The notes under the pieces: generated by a model | Database searches by the model: none | Seen by the model: only the letters and a program-made list of their open reading frames with translations | What the model was told of the DNA's origin: nothing | In this document: positions 1 to 13,100 of the stretch, one piece after another | Numbering within the stretch: the first letter of the stretch is position 1 | How the letters are laid out: each line of letters begins with the position of its first letter | Translations under genes and position numbers: made by a program | Source of the DNA: Prinia subflava | Taxonomy: Eukaryota; Chordata; Aves; Passeriformes; Cisticolidae | Direction: 5' to 3' | Length of the DNA: 64,000 bases | Assembly (NCBI RefSeq): GCF_021018805.1 | Contig: NC_086256.1 | Location: forward strand, 9,118,032 to 9,182,031

Positions 1-1047
1 TCATTGTGAAATCAAAATTAGTTGTAACACAGATGCATGGCTTTTTGAACCTTAAAGATTTAAGTTTCCTTTCATAGCGTGGTGGTGCCAAACTGTCTAG
101 GAACCTCCAAAAAATTCTCAGGGCTTTATCCAAGGTACACCCTTTTACTTAAGGGGTCATTGCTTCTAAACAGTCTCACAATGTAACATAAATTTACACA
201 GTTACTTGAAGCACTATAAGTAGCATACACCAAAATTCCTCACTTGAGTAAAACTTGTTATAAAATAACAAATGTAGATGTTCAGCAGAAAAACCATTTC
301 AACTTTGGCTTTAATCTACTATTTACCAACAATTTCTGTTGCATATATGCCTGCTCACAAATAACTGTCTTTTCCTACGCTTGGATTTTTCTTCTCCTCA
401 CACGTCACTGATTTTAGATTTTTAGAGATACTAAGGAAAACTTACAAACAGAACATGTTCCTTTTTGTGTGCAGTTCAGATTTGACTGTAGCCAGAGTGT
501 GTCCCCACACAAAACACTCTTTTCTTAGAAAGTGTTAATTTAGCAGATGCAACATTTCTCAAAAATATTTTACCAAAGATTTTTTACCAAACCCTTTTAT
601 CAGGAACGACAAAGAAGAGCATAATGTGAGTTCCAGCTCTTCAGTTCCTTGGACAGTTATCCCCCTAGGTATTCCCTAGCGAAAAAGGCAGAGGTAGATA
701 CTCAGAAAGCTGCTTCCCAATTAAACTTGTTGGAAATTGGGTTCCCATGCTCACATCTCCTAGGCCTCCAATGATATTTCCTTCAGGCATCAAGCAACTG
801 AAGTGGCATTGAGAAGGAACGTTCCCAAAAAGTAATTATTGTTCAACACACATGTCTTTCTGCTTTCTGTCTAAAGCAGGATGAACATATTCTCTTCCTA
901 GTTCACCCTGTAGCCTAAAAAGCCCCACAGGAACAAAATGCTGCTTTCACCGAGCAGGAGCAGGGAAAACAAGGTAAAAACTAAAGCACAGGCTCACGTC
1001 ACTTTTTATAGCACAAAAGCACCACGAGTATTCCCAGACTCACTCAC
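1..1047 (-). other. MAST2: MAST2 intron 3 (partial)
   Basis: AT-rich sequence downstream of the exon 3 donor. I see no further exon, recognisable repeat or conserved coding block before the window edge. Confidence 0.7.
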
Positions 1048-1190
1048 CAAGCCAGCAGTAAGTGAAGGAGCAGACTGTCCTAGAGACTGATTTCTCATGC
1101 GGACCAGGTTGGAGGTATCTCCAGGAGGCTGCCATATCGTCTGGCCCACTCCACTGTGGACACTATTTGATAAGGGAAGTAGCTGTTTTC
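1048..1190 (-). CDS. MAST2: MAST2 coding exon 3
   Basis: A 143-bp exon with acceptor TTTTTAAAG| above 1190 and donor CTTG|GTGAGT below 1048. Joined to exon 2 it completes the Gly codon and reads GKQLLPLSNSVHSGVGQ, then TIWQPPGDTSNLVRMRNQ and SLGQSAPSLTAGL. It is too short to show as a long open frame and was found by reading the minus strand for the expected MAST2 continuation. Confidence 0.93.
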
Positions 1191-4100
1191 CTTTAAAAAT
1201 AAAATCAAAATACCATCAGCTTGTTTTTAAACAAGTCTGCAAATTCAAAGTACAAAGCTGAGAATACTGCATGTGAAGAAAAAGCATTTAATAAAAAAAG
1301 CAACTTCAAGATTTTTGGTAGGTTAAAACTTGTAAGATCACCTTACCAGTAAATTCATTATGTTTGATAACTAATGATCTCCAAAAAAATTATCTTACAT
1401 TATGAGATAATGGGGAAATCCAAAAACCTTGTAAAATCAGATTGCTATCACTTTATAATTTTCCATATTTCACTCATCTTAAAAAGGAAACAATATTTGC
1501 TGCCCTAAAAGAAGGCAATATCTCTTTAGTGTAATTTTAAAAATTCTTTTGAAAATGCATTCCTAATTGTAAAATATTGTCTCCTCTAAATAGCTTGGTC
1601 ATCTAGACATCCCCACTTTCTCCTACCACTGGAACAATGAGCACTACATTTCATGCACTGTAACATAATACAGTGTATGTTTAAGTATTGTCTTGCTTTG
1701 AACCATGGATGGATTTTTTTGCTCAATACATATTTTCTAGTCAATGCAACACTCATTTTTGAAAAATGTCAAGCAGTAAATTTCCACAATGAGAAAGAAC
1801 CTAAGTTAAAGTAGGTCATATTTTGACTCCACGGAGCTTGACAGCTTCCTTTTATGTACAATGTCATCCACAAAGAAAAAAGAGAAGAAAGATATTTCTG
1901 TGGTTAAAAACACATAAGTAAAGAAGTCTGTGAATCTGGGTTCAGTCATTAGCTTCCAGATGATTTACTCTGTAAGTTGGGTCAGTCGACCCCTTACTTC
2001 GATTTCCCCATTGCAAAATGCAAGAGGATAATACCTCTTTTCCTTAAAATTAGGACTATGGGACTAAATAACACACCCCCTTCCAAGCATAGAAAAGATT
2101 CTTGCATTCAATGGATTACTACATGCTCAGGAATCACAGGGCACTGAGACATTTATTGCAGTAAGTAGCAGGTAGACTACACCTTTAATCACATATATGC
2201 TGCAGAAAAAGACTTGTCCTCTCAGGACCAGAAAGCTCTTTACAAATTCAACTGCACCTAGAACTAGATGTGAATTATTACATTCAGTCCATAACAATGG
2301 CTGCAATATTTAGAAAACTGTCACATAATGTGACGAGCCATGATGCTGGGGAGAGGGCAGGGAGTGGAAGTGGTGAGGTTTTTTCTTTTTTTAACTTGTT
2401 AACATTAACTTTCTGTGATAGTTACAAGCAATGAGCCAAGTATACACCAACAGAACGAGTCAAAGTGTACGAGAGATGAGCAGTCAAGCAGTTGTCAAGC
2501 AAACAAAGACACCACATCTTAGTACCCTCTGCCTGGTCCCACTCAAGCTGCTTACAGCTGTGGACGTGATTTTCATGGCTTGATCATTTTCAAGGTAATG
2601 TATAAATACAACAGCTCATCTTGCAGAGATCTAAAACTACAGAAGTGCACATTGCTGTATTCATCCTGTACAGCACTAACAAAGAGATCCTATAATAGCA
2701 AGTCAAATAATGTAATTATCTAGCAGTCTAAAATATCCATGCTTCAGGACAAGAACAACTTTATTTAAGTCTCTGTAAGATATAGTTATCAATATCTCCT
2801 TTTAGTTCCACAAAACCTGAATCCAGGAGGGCAGAATTCCATCAAGAATCAAATCTCAGCCAACCAGTTTGTGCACAGTCATCTACACTCTTCAAACTTA
2901 CTCAATTCTGTGGCAAAAATTAGCTGGAATCATTAAAGGATGGAACTTTAAGCTAAAGCCTTTCTCTGTCATGCCTCAAGTTCTGCACACATTCCAAACA
3001 CCCACACTGAAAATATACATCTAAACCTGTACATTTTCTCTATCCAGGTGGGTCAGATTGATCTTGTTGGGGCTCTTTACCCCTTCCTACATGAGGTACA
3101 GTAGATTGAAAAGTAATTAAGATGAATCAACAGATTATGGAGAATACAGAATTTTTTGTTCTGAAATTATAATCTTCAAACAGAAAAATTATTTTTAAAA
3201 GAGAACAGACCATCCAGTTTTCCTGCTTCCCCCTATTTACTTTGATTTCTTCTATTCAAGGGGAAGAAAAAGCTACAGTACTAACTTAGGCCTTTGCAAC
3301 TGTGTAGTTCATAAAGTTCTGTCCTCCTCTAGTGATTAACCTACCTTGGAGAACAAGCTTACATGCTACAAAACATTATGAATGTTTCCATTTTTCAGAA
3401 ACTATCCACTTACTACAAATAAAACACTAGGCCAAGGCCAAGCCAAAATAAAACATACATACTTTACTGCTTATTTAATTCTATTACATCTGTAACATCT
3501 AACCTCGAACATGAAAATATTTATCTTCCTCTGATAAAAGACAAGGGACCAGGAGTATTTTCACAATCATGTAAATCAAGCCCATGCTAATGCCAAAAAA
3601 GGTGGTTTCACCTTCTTCCTCTTTCCCTCCCACCTGAGAATTTTCAACTCTTCCCGTTCTTGCACTAACATGCAAATAGGCAAACAGCCTAATTAGGGAG
3701 GAAATGGGCTGCACCTTAACCCTGCAGAGCACCAGTGGCATTCGGGCATATCAGCTCTTTCATTCTAGACTGATCATGCAGCTCTCTGTGCTCTACTCCA
3801 GCACCACAGGTCTGATATCAGTTTCAAACAGTTGTGGAACCATCTTCTACCCCACTAATAAAGTCTTTGAAAAAAAGAAAACTACTGAACTTGGTCCATT
3901 TTGGGGTAATTACTTTCCTATAGTCGCTCCATGGTTTTACAGCTGACAAACTAAATTCAATTACAAGGCTGAATATTATGTTCACAAAAAAACCCCCAAA
4001 TTTTACACAAACTGAAAAAAAATCAAGTTAGTAAGCAAGATTTTTATTTTGAATCACAATTGCTTTTGAGGCCAAAGAGAAACTAAATAGTAATTCAAAC

Positions 4101-7100
4101 ACAATAGAAAAAGTCAGTTTCCCAGTAAGAAACAAAAGGACAAAGTGGGCAAGCTTGCATTCAATGCTGATGTTAAAAGGGATGAGAATACACCAGTGTG
4201 TCACCTAAAGTTCTACAACTTCATTCTTTAACTTTGCATATTAAATCTTAGCTTTTAACTTTTCACTCTGGGCAATATACAAAATTTCACTCTAAATCCA
4301 ATCTTTTTCCACTCTTTTCTACTGATATTCCTTTTTGCATCTTTCTCTTACATAAATTTTGTATGCCCTGCCTACAAGAGGTCACCTTACCAGTATCTTT
4401 TATTATGAGTGTTATGCCAACAGTGCTGCATCTTTAATACTAATGCAGAGTCCTATTGTCTTTACAGAATGGCATACCTGACAGAGAACTTGCCAAGCTA
4501 CCTCTTCGTAGCTTGCAGTCATCCTGACTTAGCTGACGGTGGAGCTTGGTTTTCCCAGCAGATGAAAAGATGTCAGGATTGCTGAGCTTCCTGCAACGCA
4601 GCGGAGTGGACTCTGTTATCATCTCCTGGAGGAAGAAAAACATGCAGAACTGTCTTGATGACAGCCAAGTATCCCCTGTCTGAAACATGCAACCTCCAAA
4701 GCATAAAGGAGACTGTTTAAAAAAGCATAAACACACCCCAACCCCGCCCCCCCCCCCCCCCCCCAAAAAAAAAGGAACCAAAACAACAACATTTAACATT
4801 GTAAATCCCCCTCTTTGGTGCCCCATAGCTGCACAGAAAGCACATCACAAGGTCCCTGTCAACTTTGGTCCTTGAACACCACTGCTGCAAGAAATACCAT
4901 TAATAATGGTCAGAAATTGGAGATACTATAGAATAGGAGAAATTGGTACTGAATAAACAGGCTCATATGTGATTAAAGCTATTTCTGCTAAAGCAAAAGT
5001 GCTTTCTCCATCTTCTTCAGTCTTTATTCCATCCAGCCTATGAGTAATATACCTATAAACTGTTGCAATGTCTATTGCAACCCAAAACTCCTATTACAAG
5101 TTACAGCTCTGTGAAGACCATATGCATAACTAACTAATAACTAGGATAACGATCAGCCTTTGTGTCATGTCTTTGTTATTACTACAAACAAAATTAGACA
5201 CGTATTTGTCAGAAACACTCCCACACATGTGAATTCCTTTCACAGCATACAGCAAAATTTCAGTCAAAATTGCGTAGGCAGAACAGTGTCAAGCACAACC
5301 ACACTGCTTTCCTCATGCTATTCATCCTCCTGGAGGTGTCAAACTCTCATCCTACACTCAAAGAAGAACAACCAGCTTTGCTATCAGACATGAATTTGAA
5401 GATGTGACACTTTCCATTATAGCCCATAGAGATGAACTGCTCAAGTTCTCCCTTCTCTGCAGCGTGAAAGATTCCACTTGTTTTAATGGACTCCTCTGCT
5501 TTATTTCAAATGCCTCCCATCAGCTATACAGCACTTCAAGCCATGCTTATCCTCATAAAAATATCATCTGAGGCAGAAAATAAACTTTCCCTGCATGATA
5601 CATGACCACACGATTTAACACAGTTTTAAATTATGTTTAAATCAAAAACTAGTTTGCCAGTTATGGTTTTTAATTAAAAATTGCAGATTCCAGTCAAAAC
5701 CTATTTCTAAAGTCATTAATTCAATCTATTCAGTTTACAATGTTATACCTCAAACTGTCAAATCCAGACCAGGACTACATACTTTAAAAACTTCAAGGGG
5801 AAGGGAGGGGAAGGAGAGATGAATAAAGTGGTTTTATATGAAAAAAAAAAAAAAAAAAAAAACAACACTGATTTGGGATTTGAAATAAAATTCTCATTTA
5901 CCTCTGAGTCCTCATTCTCAACTTTCTTAGACCCCATTCTCTGACTCATTCTCAACCTTTCTCGGACCCCATCTCCTAATCATGAAATCTTTTGGCACCT
6001 GAAAACTCTGAATAACATTGTTATTGTTTGAGGGACAGCAGTGCTTTGCTCCACATCAGCTTTGTGTGGTGCACCTTTCCCAGGCTGCTCTGGATACAAT
6101 TTCTGCCCTGGTTCTGCTCAGACTTTCAGTCGCCACAGTGTCCAAACCAGCTCAGGGCTGGTACCAGAGCAGGTCAGTTCACTCCCAGCTCACACTGCTG
6201 CCAACAGTGGTGTCAGGGCAAGACTGGGGAGGGGCTCAAAAACAAGTGACCTGTGGGGATAAAGAAAACTGCTCAGCTGAAAAGCTGTTTAAATCTTATG
6301 GTTCCTTGTACACATCTTGGAGCAAAGTCACATTTTCATTTGTCTCTGACCTTCCCCACAAAGGTACTGAAGTCCCTCCTTTGCAGCAGCCTCTGCTTCT
6401 CCTTTTCTGTCATTTGGAGAGCTGAAAAGGCATCTACCTGTCTTTCTGTACTTGGGAGTAAGCTAAATAATATTAAATTGCACCATTAGCAGTCTCCCAG
6501 CACAGAGGACTCTGAGAGCTGCAGAGGCCAAGGGCAGAGAGTCTGCTCTTTCTATTCAGGATGGCAGAACATGGTTATATTTGTGTATATGACTGCAAGC
6601 AGACACACACAAACATGCACACACTTTTAATAAGGCCTGTCCTGTGCCTGTAATGTCTGAAATCCGGCACATGTTTACCATCTGTGAAATTACCACAAAC
6701 ACACACACAAAAAAAACAGCCAACCAAACTCACCACAAACACACCACACACAAACATGGGCACTCCAGGTTACAAACAAATTACTTAAGAACTTCATCCA
6801 GCCTATCCTCTGACACTCCTTATGTTTCAATTCCAAATATTCCCAGCATCCTTCAGCATCCAGCTACTTCCCTGAAAGGCCCCGTGCACATCAGCAGCAG
6901 TTAAAGTTGAAATGTCAAAGACTAACTTGAAATGTTCTAACTGGGACTTTTTTGTTCAAAGTTTTGGGGGTGTTTGTTGGTGTTTTGAAGGTTTCAGTTG
7001 GTTTGTTGTTTTGGTTTTTCCCCTGCAGGTGCATACTCACCTCCCTTTCAACACACACAGACACACACACCACTCACCAATCAGTGAAGTGCAACCAAGT

Positions 7101-10100
7101 AAGAACATTCACTTGGGACACCAGGTTAGGAAAGGCACCCAAGTCAGAAACAAAAGTACTCTAAGTCATGTTACAGGCAACTTTTGTCTTTTACATCTCT
7201 CTTTCTCCACACAATATACAGACAATGCTTACCAGGCAAAGAATGTGCCCACTTCCCCACCCTTCCCCTTTTCCCTCTATGCAGTCTCTTTTTATTGGCA
7301 AAAATAATTACAAATTCTTAATGTGTCTTCTTGAGTTACAGTATACAAGTCTTGTAGATCTGATAGTATCTAAATCAAAGGTTCCCCAGCTGAAGGGCAC
7401 ACCTACTGCTACCACAGTATCTGATCAGCTACAACACCCTGCCTACACACACCTTTGAGGTCAGCCCAGTGCCATAAGCTGCTTCTCACAAAGCCATTCC
7501 ATGTGACAGCTGTCCCCAGGTTCAGCTGTCCACCAAACTTTCTACCACAGAGATAAGAAAAGAATAGTAGAAAGGTAAAAACAGCTTCCCACAGTCACCA
7601 AAGAATCCAGGCTGTCTTCTAGACAAGATGGATTTGGTACATATTACATATGGAAACCTCATTAACCCTTTTTTTGTTAAGCACATTAAAACACTGGGGC
7701 AATATTCAGAAGAGTACTTAAGTGTTCAATGTCTGGAAGAAAGGGCCTCCAATCATATTCTACAGGTTCATAAACTGCTTAAGTCACTTTTCAAATAGAT
7801 ATTTTAAAAGTTTTTTTTAAAAGTGCACTGTTCTGAGACAGCCTATTATGTTTTAAAAATGCTAAGTGCAACACAGACAATTTAAAATTGCATTTTCTAT
7901 GAGCTGTGCCCATATTGTGTCAGCAAAACAATGAAGAGGGAAAGTTTTAGCTTGGTAACAATAGAGCTGTCTTTCATAAGACTGCAATTTACTTCACTCA
8001 TCCATCAAAACCCTGCTTTGATATTGCAGATCACAGATGAACTGCATGGGAAGAGCAATAGATTTCATTACCACTCTCAAACAAGGAAGGAAAAAATCTA
8101 GAGGAAGAGATATTTTCCTGTCCTTGCCCCAAAGCAAGGCATACAAAGAACACAAAAATCCTACACAACATTCCAAAACGATGAATAAAGAAAACTCTGT
8201 GCAGCTACAGAACAGAATTTTGCTTACATGCTTTCAAACTACTAAATTAATCTATCAGAGCGAGTGGTTGAAGAACAGATTACATGGAACAAACTGCCAT
8301 TATTTTAAGGACTCCACTTCCACTTTTCAAAAGAAAAAAGTTTTACAACCCTAGAGATGAAAGCATTAGCGAGCATGTAACACTTTGCTCACATGGTGTG
8401 AAAAGGACTGTGAGCCTCTCTCCATTCATTTCTTTTCAAAGGTGATAAAGAACTTCATTTACTTTGGCCTTGTGCTTTTGCCACAAGCTAAAAATCAGGT
8501 TCAAAAGCCAGTTGATTCCTGCAAAGCTTAGGGCTGAAGATAAAAGTGTCACATCATCTTGATTTGCTAGGCAAAGATTGTTGCTATCACTCCTTACAAA
8601 GGTACACAAAATTCTGCTCACATAACTTGAAATAGCAGGATATGGAGAAGAATGGCCAAAGCTTTTCTTGACTATCAAGAGGCTCTGCATTTCTCAGCTC
8701 AGTCTCTTACCACACTTGCACAGAAAAAGCACTAAAAGAGTTCTGATACTGGAATAACACCCAAGTCTGCTGCTCTTGCCTGAAATCTCACATTGGGGTT
8801 ATCACTCCCAGCTAGATGGGAGAACCAGATTGTCATAGGAGATGCAGACAAAAGACAAAAATCCAAACATGCTTCTCGATTTGCCTGATCCTACCACTAT
8901 CCCCTGTTAAAATCCTGATCTGGTAATTTCAGAATACAGTTACAAGGATCCTTCTCAGTCCTCATTGCACTGGAAAAGTCCCAAGCAATTAAAGCAGGAA
9001 ATAATAGAACAAGCACATAAACCACTGCAAGGATTTTTAGAAGCTCTTTTGTTTCCCCTTTGTTCATTTAATGGTGCTGCAAGAGAGCAGCACAGGTCTT
9101 TAATCTACAAAAGGCAGATGAACACTGCAAGTGTGGATTTGTGTTTTGCTTCAAAGCATCACCCAGTCAGCAAGACTGACACATCAGAGTCAAACCAGTG
9201 CTGGGATAAAACTTTTCAAACCCTGTTTTTATGGCCTCTACTTAAGAGGTAACAGATCATGCAAAGGACAATTCCTTGCATATAACTGGGTTATAATTAA
9301 ATCAAACACAAACTGCCTCACAATCTCTACAATAAGCAAAAGCACTCAATCGTGACTAACAAATATTCAAGTCTGCAGGTCAAAACGTGTTAAACTGTTA
9401 GCCAGGGGGTGGGGAATCGACACAAAAGTTTTCTATGAACAGGAAATCCATTAATAAGAAAAATGAGAAACCTTTTTTATGAAGCCTAATGAGTATAACC
9501 TTAGGTCATCTGGAATTGAATCCCAGCAAACTGTTGGAAGGAAGAATGAAAATTCAACTACAAGAAACTGGCCAAGAATTCACTGTTATTAGCCCATCTT
9601 GTAAGGAAGATAACCAATGAGCAATGCAACTTGAGGGTAAGTTGATACTTTCTGAATTTTTTGAAAGCACCAAAAATAGTCAACATTGAAAGCTGCATTT
9701 TCTATTTTTTAACACAAAACTGTTTGTCCTTTAAAAGATAAAAGCCTGTTGTGTCAGGGCTGTGTGCATTTCTGAGCAGCATTCTTTTTCTTCTCAGCCT
9801 CTCCTCATCACTTCATATAATCTGTGTGCATACCCTTAATGAAAGATAAATCTGATCCTGTCATTAGGCGTGCTCTAATATACTCTAAAATACACTGAAA
9901 ATTAAAGGCCTAGAGAACAGATCACAGACCAAATATCTATCTATATAAGTAGCAATTAGCAATGGAATCATATGCTTTAGTATTTAGCACTGAAATTTGC
10001 CTTAACTTTCCAGGCTGGACATTGTGCATTGAGAGGAGAAGGCCAGCAGTTTATCAGGAAGCTGGGGTGAGCCCACATGTGACCAAAATGGTAGGCTAAA

Positions 10101-13100
10101 TAAGAATTTGCAACTAAGTCTCTTTTTAACTGTATCTGCTTAACTCATGTACTTGTCAGCAGCACCCTGAAAAATGTCAGAGACAGCAGAATCAAGAAAA
10201 ATTACAGTAAATCAACATAGCCTCTTAGGGGCTATAATATATTGGTTTACAACATCAACAACAGAGAAAAGCTTTTCAGAATGTATTGCATTATATAAAA
10301 GTGGCAGTATTTTAAAGACAGAAGAGAGTTCTACACTATTTTTCTCTGTAGTAGATTTATTTGAAGAACTTTGCAATAAATCCCAACATTCCTACAACAA
10401 TAAATATATAAACAGAATTTAGTGTCAATATTAAGTTTTCAAAATCACTGCAAAGACAAATGTTATTTCCCACAGTGATGTTTTCAACACATCATGCACA
10501 AATTCACCATTCTGAATACCTACAGCTTCCTCTGTGCACTTATCTGCAGTTATAACACAGATGACAGAAAAGTTACTAACTTAAAACTTTCCGTGTTAAA
10601 AAAAAAAATCCCACAGTTAAAACCAAACAAACAAGTAATAAAAAGCAATGTTCCCTAAAAGACCCAGTATCAGAAGCCTATACTATCAGATACACACCCC
10701 TTATCTTGTTCTTCAATGAGATTTCTTTTCTTGTTAACTCTTCAGGAAACAACTACAAGGCATGTTTGGTTTGAACAAATGAATTAGAAGATTTAATGTT
10801 CCATCAGGGAAGTTAGTGCTGTTAACTTTGTTGTGAAGTGTCCCAGCTGCAAGATCACATGAAAAAGCTTGTTAAAAAGAAAAGGTAAATATTTATGACT
10901 GTGTACATTATTAGCCCCTTTCTGAGGCCCATTGAGATGCAGAATTGTTTTATTCCTAATGGAAGCACAGCCTAGAAGACAAGGTAACTGGTGATTAAAT
11001 TATATCAGCTTGCATGTTTGCTGCTTACATAAAAACACAAATGGTTTAAACAAAGTATTCAACCCTACTTCAAGATCTCCCCAATAGTCAACAGGGAAGA
11101 GTAATTCTGGAATTCAGCTTGTAAATGCCTAAAACCAAATTAATTTCATCACGGGAAGAAAAAGAAACAGAGCCTCTAAAGTCTGTGTCAGACTTCAAGT
11201 GGCTCAAAGAAACCACTATCAATCTATCAAGACTCCAAACCCCACACCACGCTCAGTAGCTGCACTGACAACAAAACCAGTCTGAACAAAGACACTGAGC
11301 ATTAAAGGCCACATCATTCCTTTATCTTTGCTCTTCTAGCATGAGTATTGCAAAAATTAAAAGGTTGTATTGAGCAGAGAAATTAACTCCTGGCCAGATA
11401 AAACAAAGCAACTCTGTAATTCATCATCCTTATTCATATGCTGTAAGGATTAAAAGAAATACGCCCCCCCCAAAAAAGGGATTTGTAATAAAATTTGATT
11501 TTATAAGACATCAAAACACCTTCTCTCTGAAGATTTTCTTTCAATAGACTCAAAAGATGTGGCAAGCATGTGATGTGTCCCAACATCACAGACTAGGATT
11601 ACTGCAAATTCTCTTGAGCATCCTGTGTGTTATCAAATATTCATTTATCTTCTCTATTCTTGTCTATTAGGTTTTGCATGGTTCAATAGAGGTTCCCGTT
11701 TGGACTTGCTAAAGGTCCTAATCCACAGCATCAGCAAACCAAACTTTTCTTGTCAGTTCCTCACAGATTTATTCAGGTATTTATTACACAGAAAACACTG
11801 GATTAAGGCCTCTTAGCACAACTGCACTGTGAGACAGACTAGACTGGAACTGCTCATGGAACCAGGCAAGCAGCAGAAACTGCATTTTAGTCTGTGCAGG
11901 CAAAGAAACCTAGGATTTCATATTGGCTATAAAAAGGAGACTTAGCAGAGGGTTCTGCAGGGCACCTTCCTTCCCTGCAACACTGATGCTCACTTTGGAG
12001 CTTTCAGATCTCCAGCTATATTGATTTTTGTGCACATGACATTGTCTCACTGTCTCATCCACAGGGAAAGAACAAACAGACATAAAATACCTACCTATAC
12101 CTGTGTAAACTCTGTTTAATGCCTATTAAAATGTTACAATCTAATTAATTTTTATTTGGAATGTAAACTCCCTAGTTTTTTAGGGACAGAGATTAACAAA
12201 ACCTAGCGGTAAGTTTTAAGTTCATTCTATTTACACAACCAAACAATTGCTTCATAGCAATAGAACCAGGAAAAAAGTTCCATCTGATTTTATTTCCGAC
12301 AGGAACCCCCAGCTGAGTTGGAAAACCTAAGAGATGTAATCTGTATTAATATTTGATTCTTGACCCAAACAATATAGGCTTTTGTATGTCTAAGGCACAA
12401 ATAAAATATATTTTAAATTAAAATACTAGCTGAAAATACAGAGTTTCACAAGTGAACAATAACAGTGTATTAAAATGTGTATGCTGTAGAAAAATTACTT
12501 ATTTACTAATAATGCAGAGTACTAATCTTGTTTTGCAAAAGCAATTCCCAAAGAAAAATGTTTAAGGTTTGTTAAGGTTGAAGGACAATCTCAAATAAAA
12601 GTATCTATTGGTCCACTATGAGATATTGCCCTTAAAAACCTGTCCCAAGACAAAGGAGGCCAGAGGAAAGAAATCCACGTCCAAGAGCTATTCCAAGGCT
12701 TATTTCAAATGCAGCTGCTTACAAAGAAAATTAAAGAGTAACTCATAAACTGAACTTTGGTGGAGAATCACTCAGGTGAGCTCAAGGGAATTTTGTAATC
12801 AGACACTGAATGGCTGCTTACAGACAGGTAATACAATTTTAAGACTTGATCATAAGTATTAAAGCTCACTTGAATAACAAATATTGCACAGAAAAAGTAC
12901 GAAACCAGAAAACACAACAGGAATCCACTTTAGCAATACTATTTTTTTTGCCCAGGATACTTTTATAGATCACAGATACAACCTGAATAGCAGCAGTGGT
13001 GAAACCAACTGTAATTAGACAGAGATTACTGGCAAAATAAAATATAACAAAAACCAGTGGACTGCTAAGAGCTAAAACACTCTTTGTTCATATACATGAC

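Noticed and set aside
4687..4875. 62-codon frame encoding a poly-proline stretch
   Set aside because: It is only the C18 tract read in frame, inside MAST2 intron 1.
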